Part shown: piece by piece, positions 8,830 through 17,317 of the stretch
Numbering within the stretch: position 1 is the stretch's first letter
Layout: each line of letters begins with the position of its first letter
From: an uncultured Bacteroidota bacterium
Lineage (GTDB): Bacteria; Bacteroidota; Bacteroidia; Bacteroidales; SZUA-534
DNA length: 42,401 bases
Assembly: GCA_946414435.1 (NCBI GenBank)
Contig: CAMKOM010000001.1
Span: 1-42,401, forward strand
Reading direction: 5' to 3'
Made by a program: the position numbers and the translations under genes
Notes under the pieces: generated by a model
The model's input: only the letters and a program-made list of their open reading frames with translations
Databases searched by the model: none
What the model was told of the DNA's origin: nothing

Positions 8830-9720
8830 ATGATTTGGGCTGACTACCTGACGAGCTATAAGAACTTTCTGAAGTTGGAAAAATCGCTTTCGGCAAACAC
8901 CATCGAAGCCTATATGAAAGATATTCAAAAGTTTATCGATTTTGCGCAGACCGAAGGCCCGCTCACCGTCACACAGGCTGACATCCGCGCCTTCATCGAC
9001 GATATGGACACCGAGCAAGAAATGAGCGCCCACTCGCAGGCACGGATTCTGTCGGGCATCAAATCGTTCTTCAAATACCTTGTCATTCACGACGTTATCG
9101 ACCACGACCCGTCGGAACTGATTGAGACGCCGAAACTTGGCCGCAAACTGCCCACCGTGCTCTCACCCGACGAGATTGACCAACTGATTGAAGCCGTTGA
9201 CCTCGACAGCGAGACAGGCTACCGCAACCGCGCCATTCTTGAGACGCTCTACGGCTGCGGACTGCGTGTGTCGGAACTTACAAGCCTGAAACTCACCGAC
9301 TTGCACTTCGACGAAAGCTACGTAAAAATCAAAGGTAAAGGCAGCAAAGAGCGGCTTGTGCCAATCGGCCGAGGTGTGAAGGATTCGATAACTCTATACA
9401 TCCACAACTACCGCTGCAAGCTGAAAATCAACCACAAAGACGAGAACGTGCTTTTTCTCAACCGTCGCGGCCACGCAATGACGCGCGTAATGGTGTTCAC
9501 CATCATCAAGGACCTTGCGCAGAAAATCGGCTTGAAAAAGCCCATCAGCCCGCACACCTTCCGCCACTCGTTTGCAACCCAGCTGCTTGACGCCGGCGCC
9601 GACCTGCGGGCCATCCAGGAAATGCTGGGCCACGAATCTATCACAACCACAGAAATTTACACCCACCTCGACCGCGAGTATCTGCGTGACACGATTCTGC
9701 GGTTCCATCCACGGTCGTGA
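8830..9720 (+). CDS. xerD: Site-specific tyrosine recombinase XerD
   Basis: 296 residues, typical for XerC/XerD. It resolves chromosome dimers at dif during division, with a XerC-type partner. An N-terminal SAM-like core-binding domain covers residues about 1-90 and the catalytic domain about 105-290. All catalytic residues are present: Arg146 ('GCGLRVSEL'), Lys170 in the beta-hairpin ('IKGKGSKER'), His242 and Arg245 ('HTFRHSFAT'), His268 ('LGHESITTTEIYTH') and Tyr277. XerD rather than XerC or an integrase is favoured by the compact length and housekeeping surroundings, and there is no mobile element nearby. It is transcribed away from pta. Confidence 0.9.
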   Translation: MIWADYLTSYKNFLKLEKSLSANTIEAYMKDIQKFIDFAQTEGPLTVTQADIRAFIDDMDTEQEMSAHSQARILSGIKSFFKYLVIHDVIDHDPSELIETPKLGRKLPTVLSPDEIDQLIEAVDLDSETGYRNRAILETLYGCGLRVSELTSLKLTDLHFDESYVKIKGKGSKERLVPIGRGVKDSITLYIHNYRCKLKINHKDENVLFLNRRGHAMTRVMVFTIIKDLAQKIGLKKPISPHTFRHSFATQLLDAGADLRAIQEMLGHESITTTEIYTHLDREYLRDTILRFHPRS

Positions 9721-9801
9721 CAAAAACATTCGGATACTTTTAGTAGTAATAACACCTCATAATACGTTAATAACTTATTCTAGCAACAATCGATTTTTCG
9801 A

Positions 9802-9809
9802 TAATTTTG
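9802..9809 (+). promoter_or_regulatory. Probable -7 promoter box of the PurF-like gene
   Basis: TAATTTTG matches TAnnTTTG and lies 22 bases before the ATG at 9832. No convincing -33 TTG was seen. Confidence 0.5.
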
Positions 9810-9831
9810 GCGCAATAAATAAAACAAATCT

Positions 9832-11241
9832 ATGAGCGGATTTTTTGGAGCAGTCACCACTACCGACTGCGTTTCCGATGTTTTCTATGGTACCGACTAC
9901 CACTCCCATCTTGGGACAAAACGTGCGGGTATGTCAATCTATTCGACAAAATCAGGCTACCAACGCGCCATTCACAGCCTCGAGGACGGCTATTTCCGTA
10001 ACAAGTTCGAGGGCGATATGGCTGGGTTTGCCGGCGAGGCCGGAATCGGCTGCATCAGCGACAACGAAGCGCAGCCGCTAGTCATCTTCTCGCACCTTGG
10101 GCGCTTTGCCATCACCACAGTGGCCAAAATCAACAACGTTGACGAGCTTGCCGACCGTTTCCTGCGCGAGGGCAAAACCTTCACAGAGACAAGCCAGGGC
10201 GGCATCAACCCTACCGAGTTGATTGCAATGCTCATCTGCGAGAAACAGAGTTTCAAAGAGGGAATTGAGAATGTGTATAACAGCATAAAAGGCTCGTGCT
10301 CGATTCTAATTCTGAACAAAGACGAGATTATCGCCGGCCGCGACAAACTGGGCCGCACCCCTATCGTCATCGGCAAAAAAGACGGCGCATACTGTGCTGC
10401 AAGCGAAACATCGTCGTTCCTAAATCTCGACTATAAGATTGAGAAATATATTGGTCCGGGCGAGATTGTATCAATCCGCAACAACGGCTATTCGGTTCTA
10501 CGCGAGGCAGATAAAGATATGCAGATTTGCTCGTTCCTATGGGTTTACTACGGTTATCCACCCGCTTGCTACGAAGGCATCAACGTCGACCAAACACGCT
10601 ACCGCTGCGGTCAGAAGCTGGCTGCCGCTGACGATGTGAAAGACGCTGATTTTGTGGCCGGTATCCCCGATTCTGGCGTCGGTCACGCAATGGGCTACAG
10701 CGCCGCCACGGGCATTCCGTATATGCGTCCTTACGCAAAATACACACCCACCTGGCCGCGCAGCTTTATGCCGCAAAATCAGAAACAGCGCGATTTGGTG
10801 GCCAAAATGAAGCTGATTCCGAACGCATCGGTCATCAACGGCCGCAGCGGCATCTTCCTCGACGACTCAATTGTGCGCGGCACTCAGCTGAAAGACAATG
10901 TGAAAGACCTTATGGAAGCCGGCATCAAAGAGGTGCATATGAGGGTGGCTTGCCCGCCGCTCATCTACCCTTGTGAGTACCTGAATTTCAGCCGCTCGCG
11001 GTCATCGCTCGAGTTGGCTACACGCAAGGCTATTGTGAAGCTTGAGGGCAAAGAGGATGTCGATTTTTCGAAATACGCCGACCCCGACTCACAGGAATAC
11101 AAGAATATGGTTGAGCAGATGCGCAAGGATATGAACCTGACAACGCTCAAGTTCCAGCGCCTCGAGGACTTGGTTGAAGCCATTGGCCTGCCGAAAGAGA
11201 AACTCTGCACACACTGTTGGGACTGCTCGAGCAGAGGGTAA
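9832..11241 (+). CDS. Amidophosphoribosyltransferase-like protein lacking the glutaminase cysteine
   Basis: 469 residues. The C-terminal half is a type I phosphoribosyltransferase of the PurF kind: 'GIPDSGVGHAMGYS' (278-290), 'SFMPQNQKQRDL' (311-322) and the PRPP loop 'GIFLDDSIVRGTQ' (340-352). PurF makes phosphoribosylamine from PRPP and glutamine, the first step of purine synthesis. The N-terminal Ntn-type half is degenerate: true PurF starts Met-Cys-Gly, with Cys as nucleophile, but here it starts 'MSGFFG', with Ser2. The usual Asn-Gly oxyanion pair and the 'HxRYST' segment are not recognisable. The C-terminus is Cys-rich ('CTHCWDC'). This is probably a paralogue of purF that uses ammonia, another amine donor or no amide at all; calling it functional PurF would be unsafe. 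Apparently monocistronic, with its own promoter box and terminator. Confidence 0.8.
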   Translation: MSGFFGAVTTTDCVSDVFYGTDYHSHLGTKRAGMSIYSTKSGYQRAIHSLEDGYFRNKFEGDMAGFAGEAGIGCISDNEAQPLVIFSHLGRFAITTVAKINNVDELADRFLREGKTFTETSQGGINPTELIAMLICEKQSFKEGIENVYNSIKGSCSILILNKDEIIAGRDKLGRTPIVIGKKDGAYCAASETSSFLNLDYKIEKYIGPGEIVSIRNNGYSVLREADKDMQICSFLWVYYGYPPACYEGINVDQTRYRCGQKLAAADDVKDADFVAGIPDSGVGHAMGYSAATGIPYMRPYAKYTPTWPRSFMPQNQKQRDLVAKMKLIPNASVINGRSGIFLDDSIVRGTQLKDNVKDLMEAGIKEVHMRVACPPLIYPCEYLNFSRSRSSLELATRKAIVKLEGKEDVDFSKYADPDSQEYKNMVEQMRKDMNLTTLKFQRLEDLVEAIGLPKEKLCTHCWDCSSRG

Positions 11242-11265
11242 AGAATTGATTGAAGGATTGAAGTT

Positions 11266-11295
11266 AGAGGCGCTTTTGGGCGTCTCTGACTTTTT
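11266..11295 (+). terminator. Probable terminator after the PurF-like gene
   Basis: Arms AGAGGCGC (11266-11273) and GCGTCTCT (11280-11287), with one G-T pair and a 6-base loop, then GAC and TTTTT. A single TGAAGGAT-type word sits between the stop codon and the hairpin. Confidence 0.65.
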
Positions 11296-11366
11296 AAACA
11301 CAATCCTATAAAAAAGCCAAACGTCACAAATCACGAGAATAAAACTCCTAAACAATAACTTCCATT

Positions 11367-13700
11367 ATGCTTCGTAAAACACTAATAATTATAGCTTTAT
11401 TATTTATCACAACCGCAAGTTTCGCACAAAGTGATTCGACTTCTATTACACTCGACACGAATACAAATATTACTGCGCATAGAGATACCATTCCTATACC
11501 AAAGCGTCCCAGAGTTGGATTAGTCCTATCTGGTGGCGGCGCGAAAGGTATGGCGCACATCGGTATTCTGAAAAAACTTGAGGAAATCGGACTATACCCC
11601 GACTACATTACCGGCACAAGTATGGGTAGCATTATAGGCGCCTTATACTCAATCGGTTACACCATTGAAGAACTCGAAGATTTTGCCCGCAACTCAAAAT
11701 GGCTCGAACTGATGACCAACAATCTCGATTCGAAGCTCATATCTATCAGGCAGAAAGACGATTACGGCTGGTGGCCGCTCGAAATAACATTTGAGAACCG
11801 CAAACCTGTATTGTTTTCGGGAATGATTGAAGCCCCCAATCTGTCAGTGTTTTTTTCGGAAAAAACATGGTGCACGGCAGGCATCAACAATTTCGACGAC
11901 TATCCTATCCCATTCCGCTGCTATGGTGTTGATATTCTGAAAGGCAGGCTGATTGAGTTCAGCGACGGCGACCTGGCTCGCGCCATTCGCAGCAGTATGG
12001 CCATTCCACTTGTCTTTTCACCGGTACTGATTGAAAACCCAACTGATACAATGCTGATTGTGGATGGCGGCGTGATGCACAATTTCCCGGTCGAAGATGT
12101 CATAAATATGGGTGCCGACATTGTAATTGGCGCCTACACAGGCTTTGAAGATGAAGTGAAGGCTGATGAGATGAACTCGATTACAAAAATTACAGGCCGC
12201 GTGCTGATGTTCGGTGGTGTGAACGATTCGAAAGCGCAGATGGAACTTGTTGACCCACGATACCGCATCACACCTGACCTGAAGGGCATTCAGCCGTCTG
12301 ACTTCCTGAAAGCCGACAAGATTATCAATCGCGGTGAAGAAGCCGCCAACGCCCGTCTTGCCGATTTGAAAAAGCTGGCCGACTCGCTCAACGCAATCGA
12401 ACCGCGCAAGCACCCCAAGCGTCTGCCCCGCCCCGACACTATTGTTGTCAACCATGTGGTTATCAACGGGTTGAACTTCACAAACAGCGAGAACGCTTAC
12501 GGAATCATCGGTATCAGCGACAATCAGAAAGTAACTCCGAAAATGATTGAAGAAGGCATAACGCGACTATACGCCACATTGCTTTACAAATCAATAAATT
12601 ACAGCATTACGACAGACGCTGACGGTAAAATCACGCTGACGTTCAATGTGAAGGAAAAAGGCCTGTCGCAATTCAACATTGGCGGCTACTACGACAACAT
12701 CTACAACATTGGTTTCACGCTGAAATTCAGTCAGCGCAACTTCCTTTGGAAGCATTACGACGCCTACATCTTCGCCAACATCAACAAATATCCGGGCGTG
12801 CAGCTTCAGCTCAGCCGCAGTGTGGGCAAAAAAGATGTGTGGACGCTCTACTCTCGCGCCGAATGGGCACGAGATTTCAAGACCTTCTACGATGGCAGCA
12901 AACGTTTGGGCGACATCAAGTTCAGGCATGCTAGTTGGGATGTCTTGGGCGGCAGCCGGACGCTCGGCAATTACACCTTGGCCGAAGCGTCACCGATTTT
13001 TGAGCATTTTTTGTTCAGCACTGACGAAGACGACAACATTGCTGATGAGAACGTGCGCAACTGCGCCCATTTTCAGGAAGGCATCCGTCTGACGGTGAAA
13101 CGCAACACTTTAGACGACAACATCTACCCCAAAAACGGCGCTCGCTGGCGTATTGATGCGAAAGGTGTTATGAATAAGAGCAGGACCGATTCGATTGGCA
13201 GCGATAATGTTGTAACCGAAATTATCGACAAGTGCAAATACCTGAAATTCAGCACTGATTTTGAACGGGCATTTACCCTGCCCAACAACACAACAACATT
13301 TGTGCCTTCAGCTAGCATCGGCATCAGTACCCAAAGCATTATTGAGCCTGACAAATTCTACCTTGGCGGCTTCGAATACAATATGCGCTATGGTCAGACG
13401 CCGTTCATCGGACTGCAACCCAATCAGGTGTACGCCAATAATTTCTGCACTGTTGGGCTCACCTTCAGGCAAGAGATTTACAAATATTTCAACGTTGTGT
13501 TGCGTGCCAACGCCCTGGTTGCCGACGATGTGCTGAGCGGCATTTGGGAAGCTCCGGCAGTGGCAAGCATTGGCGCGGGTATTGGCGCACTCATTCGCAC
13601 ACCCATAGGCCCCATCTGCCTGATTCACGCCATCGACACCTATGTGCAAAAAGAGTACACATATTTCAATATTGGATTTAATTTACCGTATATCAAGTAG
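11367..13700 (+). CDS. Patatin-like phospholipase with POTRA and outer-membrane barrel region
   Basis: 777 residues. A signal peptide covers residues 1-20 ('IIIALLFITTASFA'). The patatin domain (about 48-320) has the oxyanion motif 'GGGAKG' (56-61), the nucleophile elbow 'GTSMG' with Ser85, and the catalytic 'DGG' with Asp233. A POTRA-like segment follows ('VVINGLNFTN', about 365-435), then a long region of alternating aromatic/polar strands ending in 'YFNIGFNLPYIK', typical of a BamA-type barrel. This is the layout of RssA/PlpD-like patatins of Gram-negative bacteria, where the barrel inserts in the outer membrane and the lipase faces outward or stays tethered. Substrate is probably phospholipid or acyl ester. 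No obvious promoter box was found upstream. Confidence 0.88.
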   Translation: MLRKTLIIIALLFITTASFAQSDSTSITLDTNTNITAHRDTIPIPKRPRVGLVLSGGGAKGMAHIGILKKLEEIGLYPDYITGTSMGSIIGALYSIGYTIEELEDFARNSKWLELMTNNLDSKLISIRQKDDYGWWPLEITFENRKPVLFSGMIEAPNLSVFFSEKTWCTAGINNFDDYPIPFRCYGVDILKGRLIEFSDGDLARAIRSSMAIPLVFSPVLIENPTDTMLIVDGGVMHNFPVEDVINMGADIVIGAYTGFEDEVKADEMNSITKITGRVLMFGGVNDSKAQMELVDPRYRITPDLKGIQPSDFLKADKIINRGEEAANARLADLKKLADSLNAIEPRKHPKRLPRPDTIVVNHVVINGLNFTNSENAYGIIGISDNQKVTPKMIEEGITRLYATLLYKSINYSITTDADGKITLTFNVKEKGLSQFNIGGYYDNIYNIGFTLKFSQRNFLWKHYDAYIFANINKYPGVQLQLSRSVGKKDVWTLYSRAEWARDFKTFYDGSKRLGDIKFRHASWDVLGGSRTLGNYTLAEASPIFEHFLFSTDEDDNIADENVRNCAHFQEGIRLTVKRNTLDDNIYPKNGARWRIDAKGVMNKSRTDSIGSDNVVTEIIDKCKYLKFSTDFERAFTLPNNTTTFVPSASIGISTQSIIEPDKFYLGGFEYNMRYGQTPFIGLQPNQVYANNFCTVGLTFRQEIYKYFNVVLRANALVADDVLSGIWEAPAVASIGAGIGALIRTPIGPICLIHAIDTYVQKEYTYFNIGFNLPYIK

Positions 13701-13741
13701 ATGACTATCAGCGTTAAACTTTAGCCGGAACAACTTTTCGC

Positions 13742-13772
13742 TTGTTCTTTCCGTTAGAATAGCGCAACTTTG
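13742..13772 (+). promoter_or_regulatory. Probable map promoter
   Basis: TTG (13742-13744), 20 bases, then CAACTTTG (13765-13772), close to TAnnTTTG. Transcription would begin near 13778, which places the in-frame TTG at 13770 outside the message and supports ATG 13794 as the start of map. Confidence 0.45.
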
Positions 13773-13793
13773 CGGCATAAAAAAGTATCAGAA

Positions 13794-14570
13794 ATGGGTA
13801 TCATAATCAAGAATGCCGAACAGATTGACGGCATCCGCAAAAGTGCGAAAGTAGCGGCTGCGTCACTCGATTTCATAGCACCATACATCAAGCCAGGCGT
13901 TGACACAGAAAAGCTTGACAATCTTATAAATGAGTTTATCTGCGACCATGGCGCCATATCGGCGTGCAAGGGCTACGGCGATTTTCCGAAATACTGCTGC
14001 ATATCGCCTAACAACGTTGTCTGCCACGGCATTCCATCGCCTGACACCATTCTGAAAGAAGGCGACATTGTAAATATTGACGTGACGACAATTCTCAACG
14101 GCTACTACGGCGACACTAGCCGGATGTATGCTGTTGGCGAGATATCGCAGCGCGCACAAAACCTGATTGACACCACAAAGCATTGTCTTGACCTTGGCAT
14201 TGAACAAGTCAGACCAAAAAACACATTCGGCAACATCGGGTTCTTTATCGCGCGTTACGCGCAGATGAAGGGCTATTCGGTTGTTTGGGAATTCTGCGGA
14301 CACGGCGTGGGAATTGAGTTTCACGAAGAGCCACAGGTTGACCACATCGCCCGCCGCAACTCTGGCGCCATTATGCGCCCCGGAATGATTTTCACCATTG
14401 AGCCGATGATTAACGAAGGCAAAGCCCGAGTGGACATCGATAAGAACGATGGCTGGACCGCCCGCACCATCGACGGCAAGCTCTCGGCACAGTTTGAGCA
14501 CACCGTTCTGGTTACCGAGACCGGCGTCGAAGTGCTGACTGACATTCACGGCGAATACCCCATCAGATAG
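13794..14570 (+). CDS. map: Methionine aminopeptidase, type I
   Basis: 258 residues. It removes the initiator methionine from nascent proteins in the cytoplasm. All five metal ligands fall at expected places: Asp96 ('NIDVT'), Asp107 ('YGDTSR'), His170 ('CGHGVGIEFHEEP'), Glu203 ('FTIEPM') and Glu235 ('QFEHTVLV'), plus His78 ('VCHGIPS'). No N-terminal zinc finger is present, so it is a short bacterial type Ia form. I chose ATG 13794 over TTG 13770 because the promoter box lies between them and the family N-terminus begins at 'MGIIIKNAEQIDGI'. It ends at a strong hairpin shared with a convergent gene. Confidence 0.95.
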   Translation: MGIIIKNAEQIDGIRKSAKVAAASLDFIAPYIKPGVDTEKLDNLINEFICDHGAISACKGYGDFPKYCCISPNNVVCHGIPSPDTILKEGDIVNIDVTTILNGYYGDTSRMYAVGEISQRAQNLIDTTKHCLDLGIEQVRPKNTFGNIGFFIARYAQMKGYSVVWEFCGHGVGIEFHEEPQVDHIARRNSGAIMRPGMIFTIEPMINEGKARVDIDKNDGWTARTIDGKLSAQFEHTVLVTETGVEVLTDIHGEYPIR

Positions 14571-14591
14571 CTGATAATCATGTGATAAGAC

Positions 14592-14624
14592 AAAAAAAGA
14601 GTGAACAATGTTCACTCTTTTTTT
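14592..14624. terminator. Bidirectional terminator between map and a convergent lipoprotein gene
   Basis: Perfect 15-bp arms (14592-14606 and 14610-14624, core GAGTGAAC / GTTCACTC) with a 3-base loop, preceded by an A run and followed by a T run. It works on both strands. Confidence 0.9.
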
Positions 14625-14646
14625 ATGGATGCTGACGGTGCAAAAA

Positions 14647-15543
14647 TCAGTTCACCATCATGCTTCTTATGTCGTTGGTAATCTGCCGAATTTTCTTAAT
14701 CTCCTCAGCTTCAAATTTAAGTTCGCCATTGTCCCGGATGATGATTCGCTTGTTGGCAGTATCAATTGTCATACATCCCTGCGGAACACGGATAACAAAA
14801 TCGTCAAAAGCCCGACGCAACTTACGTAACATTACAAGATAACTAGCAACATCAATATCGTTTTGCTGATTTTGCAATAGATTGATTATTATGGCTAATG
14901 AGAATTTTTGTGTAGCGATACGGCTCACCATTTTTGCATCTGGCTGACTATACATGTTTATGGCAATATAGAGAGTCTCAATCCATCCGCCAAGCAACAC
15001 AAGAGCGGCACTGTTGCCTCGTCCGCAGTTGTTCAGATAACCTGTAAGATCTTTATACGCAACGCGGGCGATCGACTTCAGCGAATCAATGTCACTCGAA
15101 TAGTATTCTCCTTTTTCGGCAATCTGCGAAACATAATTCGACGGAATACCCATTTGATCGGCAAGTTTTTGTATTGTAGCCACATATGATGCGGCCTGTT
15201 GATTCTGTTCAAAAACCCACAAATAGTTAAGATCGGCGCCATATATACCAATATTCAGCGCTTTTGCCGTGCTTTGGGTGTATTTTGTGGCATTGTTGAG
15301 AGAGTTGACAAGATTCGATTTGTAGAACGACGAATATTCATTTATTAGATTAGACATATCCGAAGGTGTGAAAATGTTGTAGAAAATCACATCTTCGTCT
15401 TTAAGATTTTTAGGAAGAGGCCTCTCGTTCTCAAAAACATCATTGTCAGCAAACCTCGATTTACTGCCATTGTGACAACCGACAATGCTGACCATCAAAC
15501 ATGTAGCGGCACAACTATAAAGTAAGATTCTGTTTAATTTCAT
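14647..15543 (-). CDS. Hypothetical lipoprotein
   Basis: 298 residues from the ATG at 15543. An upstream in-frame start at 15675 would place 44 non-signal residues before a perfect lipoprotein signal, so I rejected it. The signal is 'MKLNRILLYSCAA' plus lipobox 'SIVGC', with Cys23 as the lipidated residue. The mature protein is mostly helical. Central segments 'GNSAALVLLGGWIETLYIA' and 'LAIIINLLQNQQND' resemble a Bacteroidota family of lipoproteins without assigned function. The C-terminus has a hydroxy-acid-rich strand ('GCMTIDTANKRIIIRDNG') and a final helix. Location would be the inner or outer membrane, facing the periplasm. Single gene, sharing a terminator with map. Confidence 0.7.
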   Translation of the reverse strand: MKLNRILLYSCAATCLMVSIVGCHNGSKSRFADNDVFENERPLPKNLKDEDVIFYNIFTPSDMSNLINEYSSFYKSNLVNSLNNATKYTQSTAKALNIGIYGADLNYLWVFEQNQQAASYVATIQKLADQMGIPSNYVSQIAEKGEYYSSDIDSLKSIARVAYKDLTGYLNNCGRGNSAALVLLGGWIETLYIAINMYSQPDAKMVSRIATQKFSLAIIINLLQNQQNDIDVASYLVMLRKLRRAFDDFVIRVPQGCMTIDTANKRIIIRDNGELKFEAEEIKKIRQITNDIRSMMVN

Positions 15544-15728
15544 AAAATACCCCCACTTTGTAAAATTTCGTAAATTTAATAAAAAAAACAAACATGTGTT
15601 TTTTCCGCCAGAAGTTTTTTGGTAAAGAACAAAGTTGCTGTTGCTTTGAAACAAAAACTGGTTAATATTGCACATATTTATTTAAAAATAAACTATTTAC
15701 AACAAACTAATATTTAAATCATTGCAAA

Positions 15729-16253
15729 ATGGAACAATATCTTTGGCTTTTCCCGATCCTATTTGTTTTTCACGATTTTGAGGAAATAATCGGAAGCAAG
15801 TTATGGGTGACCAAAAACGGCGCCGCAATAACCAGAAGATTCCCGACTACCGGATTCATTTTCAAGAAATTCAGCACCGAAGGCCTTGCTATCGCAGTGG
15901 CCGAAGAATTTGTTTTAATCCTGATAATCTGCGGTTTGACATTCACTGGCATCCGCGTGTTCAGCCTGCTATGGCTAGGCACGTTCATTGCCTTCACGCT
16001 GCATCTAGTGGTTCACATTGGGCAGGCGGTTGTCATCCGCAAGTATATTCCCGCACTTGCCACAAGCATACTGCTACTACCAATAAGCATTTGGATAGCA
16101 GCTTGTTGTATTGAATTATTTAAAGTAACGCTTTTAGAGATTGCTATTTTCAGTCTTTTGGCAACAATTGCTGTTGGCGCCAATTTATTTCTCGCTCATT
16201 GGTTTGCAAGAAAATTCAACGAGTGGCAGGAATGGAAAATTTTGGAAGAATAG
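15729..16253 (+). CDS. HXXEE domain membrane protein
   Basis: 174 residues. The motif that names the family is at residues 15-19 ('FHDFEEI', His15, Glu18, Glu19). About four or five hydrophobic segments follow: residues about 5-17, 58-78, 82-102, 112-130 and 138-158. The conserved 'HLVVHIGQA' histidines are on one of them. The His and Glu residues inside membrane helices suggest a metal-dependent integral membrane enzyme or transporter, but the family function is not established. It is divergent from the lipoprotein gene. The 185-bp space between them is very AT-rich and holds no clear promoter match. Confidence 0.75.
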   Translation: MEQYLWLFPILFVFHDFEEIIGSKLWVTKNGAAITRRFPTTGFIFKKFSTEGLAIAVAEEFVLILIICGLTFTGIRVFSLLWLGTFIAFTLHLVVHIGQAVVIRKYIPALATSILLLPISIWIAACCIELFKVTLLEIAIFSLLATIAVGANLFLAHWFARKFNEWQEWKILEE

Positions 16254-16316
16254 CAACCTTTTGCACTCGGTTACACCTGTCTATTTCGGATAAAATCAAA
16301 AAAACTAGCCTATGAT

Positions 16317-17150
16317 ATGAAACAAAAATCGGTTAAACTTGCAATCAAATTTGAACAAGAAACTGATAAAACCATGCCAATAATAGAGAATCCGCAAACA
16401 ACTAATTGCCAATGTTTTGCACTTACTGGGCGCAACATTGTGCTGAAAGCCGACGGCAGTGCCCTGACGCTGGCCGACCTGACTGAAATAAAAACTTTAG
16501 ATAGCAATGCCGATTTGTTTGAAGAACAAGAATTTGGCATTTGCGTTCTAAACTTCGAAACGGCCGAGCCACTGCCCGACCGTTTCGTCACCAAAACCAT
16601 CCGTCAGTTCTTCAACGAGAGCGACGAGCCGACCGTTTTTCGCACATCGCGGGCAAAAGCCGTTGCCAATTGGAGGCAAAGCACGAAGTTCTGCTGCACG
16701 TGCGGTGCAAAACTCACTGAAAGCAAGCAGTTTACAGCGCGAGAGTGTCCGCAGTGCGGCAAGATTCATTTTCCGCGCATCGAGCCGTGCGTGATTGTGC
16801 TTGTGAGCCGCGGCGACAAGATTCTGCTTGCCCGCCACGTTCAGCGCAATCAGGACATCTACGCCTGCATTGCGGGATTCATTGAAGGCGGCGAGACGCC
16901 CGAGCACGCCGTTGAGCGCGAGTTGCAGGAAGAAATCGGCATCCGCGTGAAGAACATCCGCTACCGCGGCAGTCAGAGCTGGCCCTTCCCCGACCAACTA
17001 ATGCTCGGATACACAGCTGATTACGAGAGCGGCGAAATACGCCTGCAGAAAGACGAGATTGCCGACGCCGACTGGTTTAGCCGCGACAACTGCCCCGCAA
17101 GCCCGCAGCCTGGCTCGATTGCTTATAGGCTGATACATACCATTTATTGA
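16317..17150 (+). CDS. nudC: NAD(+) diphosphatase (NADH pyrophosphatase)
   Basis: 277 residues. NudC hydrolyses NAD(H) to NMN(H) and AMP and removes NAD caps from RNA. A zinc ribbon is formed by Cys127, Cys129, Cys144 and Cys147 ('CCTCG' and 'CPQCGKIHFPR'). The complete Nudix box spans residues 187-209 (Gly187, Glu193, Arg201-Glu202, Glu205-Glu206, Gly208). The NudC hallmark downstream is 'SQSWPFPDQLM' (219-229), with Ser in place of the usual Pro of SQPWPFP. ATG 16317 is used; a second Met at residue 20 is possible. Its TGA stop codon is the first base triplet of an octamer repeat array. Confidence 0.93.
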   Translation: MKQKSVKLAIKFEQETDKTMPIIENPQTTNCQCFALTGRNIVLKADGSALTLADLTEIKTLDSNADLFEEQEFGICVLNFETAEPLPDRFVTKTIRQFFNESDEPTVFRTSRAKAVANWRQSTKFCCTCGAKLTESKQFTARECPQCGKIHFPRIEPCVIVLVSRGDKILLARHVQRNQDIYACIAGFIEGGETPEHAVERELQEEIGIRVKNIRYRGSQSWPFPDQLMLGYTADYESGEIRLQKDEIADADWFSRDNCPASPQPGSIAYRLIHTIY

Positions 17151-17187
17151 AGGACTGAAGGATTGAAGGACTGAAGGATTGAAGGAT
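17148..17187 (+). repeat. Octamer array TGAAGGA(C/T) x5 starting on the nudC stop codon
   Basis: Five head-to-tail copies alternating TGAAGGAC and TGAAGGAT, then TGAATCC. The first three bases are the stop codon of nudC. The reverse complement of the same octamer lies before uvrB. Confidence 0.9.
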
Positions 17188-17200
17188 TGAATCCAATATT

Positions 17201-17238
17201 AATCTGTGTAAATCAGTTCAATCTGCGTCATCTGCGTT
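17201..17238 (+). repeat. AATCTGTG-type interspersed element, short form
   Basis: Begins AATCTGTGTAAATCAGTT and ends with ATCTGCG words. It resembles the elements at 28234, 30923, 31011, 34595 and 39344 but lacks the central CCCGATA palindrome. Confidence 0.7.
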
Positions 17239-17317
17239 CCCGGCAAAAGCAATTCTGTGCGAGTTTGAGCATTTTTCGGCATAAAATTTGCTATCGGCTT
17301 GGCAAATTCTAAAAACA

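Noticed and set aside
8830-9720. Mobile-element integrase instead of XerD
   Set aside because: Short housekeeping-type protein, no adjacent excisionase, attachment duplications or cargo genes; all neighbours are core metabolism.
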